NCBI RefSeq assembly: GCF_000250655.1
Contig: NC_016935.1
Coordinates: forward strand, 1,382,001 to 1,446,000
Origin: Paenibacillus mucilaginosus 3016
GTDB taxonomy: Bacteria; Bacillota; Bacilli; Paenibacillales; NBRC-103111
Direction: 5' to 3'
DNA: 64,000 nucleotides
Shown: piece after piece, positions 53,269 through 61,590 of the stretch
Layout of the letters: every line of letters begins with the position of its first letter
How positions within the stretch are numbered: position 1 is the first letter of the stretch
Notes under the pieces: generated by a model
The model's input: only the letters and a program-made list of their open reading frames with translations
The model's database searches: none
What the model was told of the DNA's origin: nothing
Made by a program: the position numbers and the translations under genes

Positions 53269-53685
53269 TTAGTGCCTTTTTCTTAACAAATTCAATTCTT
53301 CGCTGTTAATATGAAAATGGCATCTGAACAGCAGCGTGCGTACGTCATTCAGCTCTTTGGTTCCCGTAACCAATTTTTTAATGCTTACCATCCTGATAAA
53401 TTTGAGCAATAAAAAACCACCGTTAGAGTTTGGCGCCTCTGAGGGTGGTTTTTTATTTGGAGTTCTAAGAAAAAGCAAAGGGATTGTTGCGACAGGATAT
53501 TCCAGAACTTTATTTCGTACTAATATGGTGTCTAAGGCAACATTCGTGACTGAATTAAATAAGTAAACAAAGATCCAATCTTTCCTGGGAGCTTTCCTCA
53601 TGGTATAAGCTAACGCAGTCAGGTTTGAGATTAGGGCTCCGTACAAAATAAGCCTGTTCTTCTTCTTATTAATTCGTCCGTTCAT
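53269..53685 (-). pseudogene. Truncated CBO0543-like membrane protein gene
   Basis: ATG 53685 follows GAGGTG. The first 75 residues (KKKNRLILYGALISNLTALAYTMRKAPRKDWIFVYLFNSVTNVALDTILVRNKVLEYPV, given here in overlapping terms as KKKNRL to LEYPV) resemble the N-terminal half of the CBO0543 family of small membrane proteins. After that the frame runs through a terminator hairpin at 53411-53454, so the remaining 60 residues are probably not native sequence. The C-terminal half seems to have been replaced by other DNA. Confidence 0.5.
53411..53454. terminator. Bidirectional intrinsic terminator
   Basis: AAAAAACCACC and GGTGGTTTTTT are complementary around a GC-containing loop, with A and T tracts on both sides. 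Confidence 0.8.
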
Positions 53686-53927
53686 TAAGATCACACCTCA
53701 AATTTGTCTTAAGCGTATTATTCCTCTTACAGACAAATTTAAGCAGGTATTGGTTAAACTGACTGGGCACGCTAGGTCAACAACAGTCAAATAGGGCGAG
53801 GCTGCCGAAAGGCAATCTCGCTGTGCTAATGTATATTCCAATAACTCTTGTTATTTTGCTCTAGACAATGGTAATATTTTACGGGAACATGCGTTTGTTT
53901 TTTATGTCTTCCAACGGAGGAGCCGAT

Positions 53928-55127
53928 GTGGACATGATCCAATTGACGAATCGCCAGGCACGGCAATTTCTGCTATTGAAGCACGGGCTGTTGGGCGAAT
54001 ATCAATTTGCCGGAAAGCAGGGAGTATTGGATTTTGTGCGGCAGGTCGGCTGTATTCAATACGATCCCATCGATGTTTGCGGTAAAAACGCCGAACTGGT
54101 GCTGCAGTCGCGAATCAAAGGATTTACCAAGAACATGCTCGCCGAGTTGCTGTATCAAGATAGAAGCCTTGTCGATTATCCTGACAAGAATTTGGCCATT
54201 ATCCCTGTCGAGGACTGGCCGTATTTTGAGCGGTACAGGCAGGCCGCCCGACAACATGCCAAGCGCTATCCTGAAATGGAAACGTTGATAGAGCAAGTAC
54301 GGGCTCATATCCAAAATCACGGTGCGCTAAGTTCGGATGATCTAAAATTGGATGGAAATTTCGCTTGGCAATCGGCCATCCACTGGAGCAGCGGAAACAA
54401 TTCAACCCGGTCGGTGCTGGAGCAGATGTACTCGACAGGCGAGTTGGTTATCCATCACAAAAAAGGAACTCGTAAGTATTACGATTTAGCTGAGAAGTAC
54501 ATAGAGCCAAATCTGCTGAATGCGCCGGAGCCGCTAGAGGGCGAGCTTGAGCATCATAAGTGGCGGGTACTGCGTCGAATCGGCGCTGTTGGCCTATTAT
54601 GGAATCGTGCATCCGATGCCTGGCTGAACATATGGGGATTGAAAGCGAAGCAGCGCAACGAAGTTTTCCGCCTGCTGCTGCACGAAGCTCGCATTGTTGC
54701 TGTTGCCGTGGATCAAATGAAGGATATACTGTACTGCCGCGTGGAGGACTTGCCGCTTATTGAAGACGTCCTGCAAAATCCGGCGCCGAAATGGCGCTGC
54801 GAGCTGATTGCCCCACTAGATAATTTCATATGGGACAGAAAGCTGATCAACGAATTGTTTGGATTCGATTACACTTGGGAGATTTACACGCCTGCAATCA
54901 AACGGAAATTCGGCTATTATGTGTTGCCTCTACTATACGGAGAAAGCCTCATCGGACGAGCCGAGGTAATCGCGGAGCGAAAATCCGGGACGCTCGTTGT
55001 TAAAAACATATGGTACGAGAAGGACATAAAGCCAACAAAGCAATTGCGAACAGCCTTGAACCATTGTTTTCAAAATTTTGCATTATTCAATGAATGCGAG
55101 ACGATTTCGATAAAGTCTATGGACTGA
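53928..55127 (+). CDS. YcaQ/AlkX-like (HTH_42) DNA glycosylase family protein
   Basis: About 399 residues, as in the YcaQ/AlkZ group of winged-helix DNA glycosylases that remove alkylated bases and unhook crosslinks. The catalytic Q-x-D motif is visible as QYD in VGCIQYDPIDV, and APLDNFIWDRKLINELFGFDYTWEIYTPAIKRKFGYYVLP is the conserved C-terminal core. GTG 53928 follows GGAGGAG at good spacing; ATG 53934 is the alternative. It is a lone gene in a remnant-rich region. Activity is inferred from the family motif. Confidence 0.9.
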   Translation: MDMIQLTNRQARQFLLLKHGLLGEYQFAGKQGVLDFVRQVGCIQYDPIDVCGKNAELVLQSRIKGFTKNMLAELLYQDRSLVDYPDKNLAIIPVEDWPYFERYRQAARQHAKRYPEMETLIEQVRAHIQNHGALSSDDLKLDGNFAWQSAIHWSSGNNSTRSVLEQMYSTGELVIHHKKGTRKYYDLAEKYIEPNLLNAPEPLEGELEHHKWRVLRRIGAVGLLWNRASDAWLNIWGLKAKQRNEVFRLLLHEARIVAVAVDQMKDILYCRVEDLPLIEDVLQNPAPKWRCELIAPLDNFIWDRKLINELFGFDYTWEIYTPAIKRKFGYYVLPLLYGESLIGRAEVIAERKSGTLVVKNIWYEKDIKPTKQLRTALNHCFQNFALFNECETISIKSMD

Positions 55128-55367
55128 TATTCCCAGTCCCCCGGTAACATTTGCCGACAAATTCCCGTGTACGAAACAGGTAAGCCGACGCGTCCGGTGG
55201 CGGAGCCTATGCACAATTCAATGATAAGTACGAATTATTGGAGTTTTTATGTTCCGATTTATTTCAATATTATAATTAAAATATTTTCAAAATATGTATT
55301 TTATTTGAGGGATATGATCCGCTATGGAGCAAGTAGAAAAACACAATCCGATCAAGAGATAAAGAGT

Positions 55368-55799
55368 ATGAGCGAGCAATTAACTGAAATAATTGTCAAC
55401 GAAGTAGTACAAATCTACCTGCCGTCAACCAATATAAAAAGAACGGTTGAGTGGTACAAGAATGTATTTGGTTTTCAGGTTATTTGGGAACAGGAGAGCG
55501 CAGCCAATTTAAAATTGAAACACGGTCCTTTTTTGTTCATTAAGAAGACTTCGATAAAACAACCTGTCCAATTTGAAGCGGATGAAGAAGTATCGCCGGT
55601 AGTAAGTTTCCAGACTTCAGATTTAAATCTTCTTCATGAAAAACTAAAATCAGAAAAATACCAAGTTGGTGAAATTAACCAACATGGAGAAGGCATAAAC
55701 GGATCTTATAAGGATTTCTATATTACAGACCCTGACGGGAATTTGATTGAGGTCAGTAGCTACCCCGATCTAAATCTTGAACAATTTAGAGGGTACTAG
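55368..55799 (+). CDS. VOC superfamily (glyoxalase-like) protein
   Basis: About 143 residues. NEVVQIYLPSTNIKRTVEWYKNVFGFQVIWE opens the module, and DFYITDPDGNLIEVSSY closes it, with Glu of the LIEV segment as the usual metal ligand. Substrate unknown. The frame is open back to 55167, but that part is AT-rich and unlike the family; ATG 55368 fits the domain boundary though its ribosome site is weak, and ATG 55314 is possible. Repeat C13 starts 3 bases after the stop, just as in the 7-16 kb array. Confidence 0.82.
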   Translation: MSEQLTEIIVNEVVQIYLPSTNIKRTVEWYKNVFGFQVIWEQESAANLKLKHGPFLFIKKTSIKQPVQFEADEEVSPVVSFQTSDLNLLHEKLKSEKYQVGEINQHGEGINGSYKDFYITDPDGNLIEVSSYPDLNLEQFRGY

Positions 55800-55801
55800 T
55801 C

Positions 55802-55890
55802 GTTCAACGATCGGGAGACGATAGCACAACACCCAGGGAGCAGATCGCCGCGCGGCAGCTGCTCTCTTCTTCATTGAAGTAACGGGCAGG
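55802..55890 (+). repeat. Cassette-type dispersed repeat, copy C13 (complete)
   Basis: GTTCAACGATCGGGAGACGATAGCACAA, CCAGGGAGCAGATC-GCCGCGCGGC-AGCTGCTCTC, then TTCATTGAAGTAACGGGCAGG. It is followed by about 300 bp (55891-56196) in which no gene was seen. Confidence 0.88.
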
Positions 55891-56196
55891 AATGTGGCTT
55901 GTTGATTTGCTCCTTTTATCACTGGCCTAAACCTATACGTAGTTCAAAAAACCAGCTGAGAGCCAGAGCTGATTTTTCTTTTCTTGGGAAAACACTCGCG
56001 GATGCCACATTCCCGTAAGCAGTAATCACTTGCAGCATTCTATAGGAGGATTTTGGAAAAAACTGTTGAATGTAAAATTTTAGGTAAATAATTTTGTTCC
56101 TTATTGCCACAAGGTGAGTCAACTGCTGAATTCAAATTCGATCGATAGGTGGTTCGTTGAGATTGGAGTAGAGAATGATCAACGGAGGGAAATGAG

Positions 56197-59100
56197 ATGA
56201 AACGACGTTTTTTACTTAGGTTATGTGGATTCCTGATTGTGACGCTGCTTCTGCCCTTACAGGCGGTCGCCGACGAGTCCGATTCCGTGGTGGCAGCAAA
56301 GAGCACGTATTCAGGGATCAGGATGGCTGCTGGAGGAGAGAGTCATACTCTCGCTCTGAATGCCAACGGAACGGTATGGGCGTGGGGAGGCGGCCAACTG
56401 GGCAATGGAAGCACGACGGGGAGTCCTGCGCCCGTTCAAGTACAAGACCTTCATTCGGTGGAAGCCATTGCTGCAGGGGGCTCGCATAATTTGGCCATCA
56501 AAAGCGATGGAACCGTATGGGCATGGGGATTCAATGGCTATGGGCAGCTCGGCGATGGAAGCACGACAGGTCGGAATACTCCAGTTCAAGTAGAGGGCCT
56601 CAGATCGATAGTCGGCGCTGCAGCGCATTACGATCATAGTTTGGCGCTCAAAAGCGACGGCACCGTTTGGGCGTGGGGAAGAAATGAGTACGGGCAGCTC
56701 GGCGATGGAAGCAAGACGGACCGTCATACTCCGGTTCGAGTGAAGGGTCTCGATTCGGTAGTCGCGATTTCTTCCGGTTTTGGGTATAGTTTGGCAGTCA
56801 AAAGCGACGGCACCGTCTGGGCGTGGGGAAAAAATGAGTACGGGCAGCTTGGCAATGGAAGCACAACACAGAGTTCTGCTCCCGTTCAAGTACAGGGTCT
56901 TCATTCGGTGACGGCCGTTGCTTCAGGTGATTATCATAATTTGGCAATCAAGAGAGATGGAACGGTTTGGTCGTGGGGACCGAATTTGGCCGGTCAACTG
57001 GGCGATGGAAGTGATATGGACCGATATACTCCTGTTCAAGTAGAGGGTTTCAGTTCGGCAGTCGACGTGGATGCGGGTTTTGGGCATAGTTTGGCACTTA
57101 AGAGCGACGGAACGGTATGGGCGTGGGGAAATTATCAGTTTAACGAATGGGGGTTTGGAAGCAGTACGCCCGTTCAAGTGCAGGAGCTTGATTCGGTTGT
57201 TGACATCGCCGCAGGTACCCAGCATAGCTTGGCAGTGAGAAACGACGGAACGGTATGGGCGTGGGGAAAAAACGATAACGGACAACTCGGCGACGGAACG
57301 AGTACAGCTCGGCTTACTCCCATAAAAGTTCAAGGATTTGGAGGACCGGAGTGGCCGGAGGGTGACGTGCTTACGGTTACGCATGTGACTTATAACAGTG
57401 TACAGCTGAATTGGCAGCCGGCGAAGGATGGGGCGGAGGTAGACCAATATTGGGTATACCAGGAAAACACCCTGGTTGCTGCGCTGAACGGGGATACGAC
57501 CTACTATGAAGTGAAAGAGCTGTCTCCCCATTCGACCTATCACTTTTCACTGATCGCCGTCAATGACGATGGCAGCCAGAGCGCGACAAAAGACGTGACG
57601 GTCACTACTGCTGCCAATCAAGATGAAACGCTGCTTTTTAACCGGTTTGACGGAACTATTCTCGACTTTGATCAACATCGTATTCTGTGGAAACAAACTG
57701 GCGATCAGGTGCTCTGGCTGTTCAATCGTGCGAATCAAAGCCAAACAAAGGTTCACGATGCCACTATGGCCGGAGCGCCGTATACCATTGGTGCTGCGAA
57801 GCTATCCGCTGACGGCGTTGTGTATTCTATCTTGGGGAAAGCTGTGAATACCCGTTATTGGAAGGACGGCGCGGATCAAAGATATTGGGACGGTTGGGAA
57901 TGGGGATACCTTCACGAAGTCAATGGGAATTATGCGGTATTCACTTTCGGTGCTGCGGATGTAACGACAGGAGGGTCCCGAACCTTACCGAGTTCAGATT
58001 TTGAAAATGCCTACCGCTTCGATCTGTCCTATGACGGAACGGTGGCTTATACGGATCCAACTTCAGAATCCAGCCTCTACCTATCGCTTCCCGACGGTAC
58101 GTTGACTACATACGATCCGTCTTCGAACTACCAGACCTATTCCGGGGCTTTGACCGATGGAAAAAACATGATCTACAAAGTACTTAAGGTGGATAATGGA
58201 AGTGATTCCATGTGGTCGCTGCGTGTAAGAAGCACCGATCAGCGGATAACCGAAGAGACCGAATTAGCATTGAACCCGTATGCGCAGGACGAGTTCGCCG
58301 ATCCAAGAAAGTCGTACCGGATCAGCAACGGCTGGATTGCCTATAACAAATATAATCAAGATGGAGACAGTTGGACTTTGTATGTCCGGTCGCCGGAAGG
58401 CGAAGAGAAGCAGGCATCGTTCCTTAGCGGACATGTGAATATCGAACAGCTTGGACCGGATGGCACGGTTGCCTATTCCATTCAGAACCAAACCTACCTT
58501 TACTCCGCCCCAAAGGGCAAGCTCATTCATACGTCCACCGGTCCGGGGACGTTCCATTACATTGACGGCACATGGTACCGGCTCGACGGCAACTCATTGT
58601 TTGCGGTTCAAACTGATCATTCGGATACGACCGCCCCTGTTTGGACCGCAGAGAATCCTTTGACCGTGACGGACGTGACCTACATGTCCGCGGTGCTGGC
58701 TTGGCAGCCGGCTGCCGATACGGAAGGCGTCACGCTGTACCGCATTTATCAAAATGACACTCCGATCGATACGGTGACCGGCAGCGTATACAGCTATGAG
58801 GTCGATGGACTTACGCCGTCGACAGCTTATAAGTTCACCTTGGAAGCGGAAGACGCGGCGGGGAACAAAAGCGCGAACAGCCCGTCTGTTACTGTGACTA
58901 CGAACGCGTACGCACCTGTCGATTCGACCGCCCCGGTATGGCCGGACGGTCCGGTGCTGACGGCTGCCGATGTAACCTATAACAGCGTACAGCTGAATTG
59001 GCAGCCGGCCGCGGACGATATGGGCGTCGATTCCTATGAGATTTACAAGGATGATTCGCTGCTGGCTTCCGTCAGCGGATCGGTATACAGCTATACAGCC

Positions 59101-59814
59101 TTGGGGCTGTTTCCGGAGACAGCCTACGGGTTTGCCGTGCAAGCCAAAGATGCTGCTGGCAATGCAAGCCTGAAGAGCAAGGTCATGAGCGTAACTACAT
59201 CGGCTTACCATCCGCTGCCAAACCCATACATGGATCTGAAGGTGAAGCCGGGATTCGTGCAGGTAGGTTCGACTTTGGACCTTGTAGTAAAGGCCGAGGA
59301 AGCGGAGGATCTCTATGCCTTCCTGGCAGACCTGAAGTACAGCCCGCAGCAAGTAAAGCTTAAAGAGGTGTGGCTGTCCCCAAGCTTCGGCACGGAAGGG
59401 AAGGATGCCGTATTCAGCCGGAAGCTGCAGGATGGTAGGGCCAGACTGGCTGGCGCGCTGCTTGGTCCCGTTCCGGGTCGGAGCGGCAGCCTTCAGCTGA
59501 TGACGATCCGGTTCCAAGTGCTCGCCAAAGGCCCGGTCGTCTTCACCCTGGATCCGAATACCGAAGTCGCCGACAGTCAGGGCCAGACCCGGAAATTGGG
59601 CACTCCTGTAATGCTGGAGCTCGTGATCAGTGATCCGGATTTCGATAAAGACGGGAAGATCGGACTCAGCGATCTTGTCCTGATTTCGCGCCACAGCGGG
59701 ACGAGTGAAGGGCAACCGGGCTATGATAAGGCTTATGATCTGAATTTCGACCGTATGATTGACAGCCAGGATGTTCAGTATGTAGCGGGCAAAGTGGCTG
59801 CAGGATCGGCCTAA
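56197..59814 (+). CDS. Secreted RCC1-repeat, FN3, cohesin and dockerin protein
   Basis: 1205 residues. Signal peptide 1-25 (LRLCGFLIVTLLLPLQAVA). Residues 38-381 hold seven RCC1 repeats of about 50 residues, each with a GTVWAWG-type core, predicted to form one beta-propeller. Then an FN3 domain (about 385-471), an unassigned beta-rich region (472-814), two more FN3 domains (about 815-1001), a cohesin-like domain (about 1008-1145, MDLKVKPGFVQVGSTLDLVV...) and a type I dockerin-like tail (about 1146-1205) with Ca-binding loops DFDKDGKIGLSDL and DLNFDRMIDSQDV. Cohesin and dockerin in one chain could give self-assembly. ATG follows CGGAGGG. Role unknown; repeat C14 follows. Confidence 0.9.
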   Translation: MKRRFLLRLCGFLIVTLLLPLQAVADESDSVVAAKSTYSGIRMAAGGESHTLALNANGTVWAWGGGQLGNGSTTGSPAPVQVQDLHSVEAIAAGGSHNLAIKSDGTVWAWGFNGYGQLGDGSTTGRNTPVQVEGLRSIVGAAAHYDHSLALKSDGTVWAWGRNEYGQLGDGSKTDRHTPVRVKGLDSVVAISSGFGYSLAVKSDGTVWAWGKNEYGQLGNGSTTQSSAPVQVQGLHSVTAVASGDYHNLAIKRDGTVWSWGPNLAGQLGDGSDMDRYTPVQVEGFSSAVDVDAGFGHSLALKSDGTVWAWGNYQFNEWGFGSSTPVQVQELDSVVDIAAGTQHSLAVRNDGTVWAWGKNDNGQLGDGTSTARLTPIKVQGFGGPEWPEGDVLTVTHVTYNSVQLNWQPAKDGAEVDQYWVYQENTLVAALNGDTTYYEVKELSPHSTYHFSLIAVNDDGSQSATKDVTVTTAANQDETLLFNRFDGTILDFDQHRILWKQTGDQVLWLFNRANQSQTKVHDATMAGAPYTIGAAKLSADGVVYSILGKAVNTRYWKDGADQRYWDGWEWGYLHEVNGNYAVFTFGAADVTTGGSRTLPSSDFENAYRFDLSYDGTVAYTDPTSESSLYLSLPDGTLTTYDPSSNYQTYSGALTDGKNMIYKVLKVDNGSDSMWSLRVRSTDQRITEETELALNPYAQDEFADPRKSYRISNGWIAYNKYNQDGDSWTLYVRSPEGEEKQASFLSGHVNIEQLGPDGTVAYSIQNQTYLYSAPKGKLIHTSTGPGTFHYIDGTWYRLDGNSLFAVQTDHSDTTAPVWTAENPLTVTDVTYMSAVLAWQPAADTEGVTLYRIYQNDTPIDTVTGSVYSYEVDGLTPSTAYKFTLEAEDAAGNKSANSPSVTVTTNAYAPVDSTAPVWPDGPVLTAADVTYNSVQLNWQPAADDMGVDSYEIYKDDSLLASVSGSVYSYTALGLFPETAYGFAVQAKDAAGNASLKSKVMSVTTSAYHPLPNPYMDLKVKPGFVQVGSTLDLVVKAEEAEDLYAFLADLKYSPQQVKLKEVWLSPSFGTEGKDAVFSRKLQDGRARLAGALLGPVPGRSGSLQLMTIRFQVLAKGPVVFTLDPNTEVADSQGQTRKLGTPVMLELVISDPDFDKDGKIGLSDLVLISRHSGTSEGQPGYDKAYDLNFDRMIDSQDVQYVAGKVAAGSA

Positions 59815-59907
59815 CTCGAGTTTCATCCTAACAGGCGGCTTCGGGCACCTTTGTTCTATCCATACACAGGATATATGTGTCCGCTGTTTTTGGTTTGATT
59901 GCATGTG

Positions 59908-59999
59908 TCATTAAGCTAACGAGGAACGATAGTTTAACTTACAGGGAGCAGTTTGCCGCCGCGCAGCTGTTCCTGTTTCATTGAACTAAGGGCAGGATA
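59908..59999 (+). repeat. Cassette-type dispersed repeat, copy C14
   Basis: CATTAAGCTAACGAGGAACGATAGTTTAACTT, then CAGGGAGCAGTTT-GCCGCCGCGC-AGCTGTTCCTG, then TTCATTGAACTAAGGGCAGGATAG. Confidence 0.85.
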
Positions 60000-60096
60000 G
60001 ACGTATTTCTCGAATAATTGTTAGAGTTTATAGTAACTAAAATATTCCGTATTAGCTGCTACTAAGTACCAACTAAGATTTCTTTTAGTGTGAATT

Positions 60097-60392
60097 ATGG
60101 GAAAAAACTTAGTAAAATATCTGGGAGATCTACTTTTACATGAAGATGACGGATTGCGGTTTGTGCGGTATTAAGTCAATTAGCCATTGAGTGGAAACAC
60201 GATGATAAGATATCCAAAGAAGCAGTTGATTACTTTATTAATATAGATCCGGTTATTAATGCAGCTTTGAATCAATATTCCATGAAACAGCGCAATTCAT
60301 TTAGAGGGAACGCGGAGTACTGGGAAACTCGTAAGCTCCCTGTGGAGCAGGGGAAAAGCTGGAGATCACATCAAAATGCTTACCTATTGTAA
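60097..60392 (+). pseudogene. Frameshifted unknown gene after repeat C14
   Basis: ATG 60097 opens MGKNLVKYLGDLLLHEDDGLRFV, which soon stops. A second frame from about 60168 reads AVLSQLAIEWKHDDKISKEA... to stop TAA at 60390. Joined by one frame change they give a protein of about 98 residues. No family is recognised. Its place directly behind a dispersed repeat is the same as for the array genes. Confidence 0.5.
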
Positions 60393-60528
60393 CCTATAGC
60401 TGGGCAACGGTTGTTTGGTAGCCATCATTGCATTCTTAAAGTGAAAGAGGGGGGGGGCACCTGTCCTTGGTCGCCGCACCCTCCATAACACCGCCGCATC
60501 GGATTAACAGACAAGGCGATGGCCGCGA

Positions 60529-60771
60529 TCAGTTTCCCCTGGTCAAACCGGTCGATTGCAGGAGCCGTAAGCCGAAATCGGCATCCTCATCGGCCCAAAT
60601 CTCCCGCCAATATCCTCCTTTCAGCATTCCCGAAATTCTATTTTGTGCAGTACCCCCTATTGCTTGCGCCAGCTTTGTGCCTCCATCCGCTCCACGTCCT
60701 GAAGCCCCGTCTACACCAAACAAAGCCGCTCCACTCGCCAAAACTTCTCTAGCAGTAATTTTATTCTGCAT
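60529..60771 (-). CDS. Doubtful small ORF
   Basis: 80 codons on the minus strand, starting MQNKITAREVLASGAALF and with plausible Gram-positive codon use, but no ribosome site and no recognised family. Overlapping plus-strand frames look less coding (very Pro/Ser/Ala-rich). It may be a gene fragment. No other feature is seen in 60393-60866 except a run of nine G at 60448. Confidence 0.25.
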   Translation of the reverse strand: MQNKITAREVLASGAALFGVDGASGRGADGGTKLAQAIGGTAQNRISGMLKGGYWREIWADEDADFGLRLLQSTGLTRGN

Positions 60772-60866
60772 TTTTGGGGCAACTTATGAATAACACTACG
60801 CAAGTTCAAAATTAACCCAATAACGGGACGTGCTAACAAACCAGAAAAGTGAAGGGAGCGCTGTTG

Positions 60867-61541
60867 GTGAAACTGTACCAAGTGCGGAAGGGGCAATTTG
60901 TCTACTACAACAACAAATTACACAGGGTTTACGGAATAAAGCCAATGTACAAGCAATCCGTTCATCTCATTCGGCTAAGCGACTTAACGCAGCATCTGGC
61001 TACTGCGGCAGAAGTGGAAAAGTATAAACCAAAAGAGCTGGATAGCTTTGTTTATAACCACAAGCCTTACACCCTCAGAAAGGACCGAAAAGCGCAAGAA
61101 GGGGATACGATATTAATTACCAATCCGACACCCGATTCTCTTGACCATTATTCGCTCAATGAAATTGAAGTCGTGGATACAGTTGACCATAAAGGCGTCA
61201 TTACCATGGATTCAAACGGCATCAAGCATAATGAATATTTGTTAATGGTTCCCGGCCGAAGCACGGAAAGCCGCGTTATTGACTATCAGACTGTCGAACC
61301 TGCCGGGGAAGAACAATTAAACATGGATTACCCTGATATGCATACCAACAATTCCGGCAACTTACTAATGCCCAATCTTGGGGACGTCTATAAACAGACT
61401 AACAATGACGCCTCATTCGAAACCATGGTCGTTGCCATCCAGAATCAAACCGTATTCTTGGGAGGCGGCTTTGTCGTATCGCCGGAAGAGCTGTTGGATC
61501 GTGAAAAGTGGCAATTCCAGTACAACCTACTAGACCAATGA
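60867..61541 (+). CDS. Conserved-looking hypothetical protein upstream of the osmolyte transporter
   Basis: About 224 residues from GTG 60867 (GAAGGGAG 9 bases upstream; GTG 60849 also possible). Soluble, no signal peptide or helix. The sequence suggests repeated small beta-barrel units: KLYQVRKGQFVYYNNKLHRVYGIKP, KPKELDSFVYNHKPYTLRKDRKA, EGDTILITNPTPDSLDHYSLNEIEVVDTVD and a C-terminal FLGGGFVVSPEELLDREKWQF. I do not recognise a named family. It precedes the BCCT gene by 49 bases on the same strand and may be co-expressed. Confidence 0.75.
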   Translation: MKLYQVRKGQFVYYNNKLHRVYGIKPMYKQSVHLIRLSDLTQHLATAAEVEKYKPKELDSFVYNHKPYTLRKDRKAQEGDTILITNPTPDSLDHYSLNEIEVVDTVDHKGVITMDSNGIKHNEYLLMVPGRSTESRVIDYQTVEPAGEEQLNMDYPDMHTNNSGNLLMPNLGDVYKQTNNDASFETMVVAIQNQTVFLGGGFVVSPEELLDREKWQFQYNLLDQ

Positions 61542-61590
61542 ATGTCCCTATATCAGATTGAGCTAAATTCCACTTCACTTGGGGGTCCCC

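Noticed and set aside
58594..59904. 436-codon minus-strand frame opposite the RCC1-cohesin gene
   Set aside because: The plus-strand frame has clear FN3, cohesin and dockerin motifs; the antisense translation has none.
7813..60000. CRISPR array
   Set aside because: The repeats are 70-95 bp, spaced by whole genes and imperfect; no regular spacers or cas genes are seen.
60467..60793. 108-codon plus-strand frame after the G-run
   Set aside because: It is very rich in Pro, Ser and Ala without a ribosome site or domain, and overlaps a somewhat better minus-strand frame.
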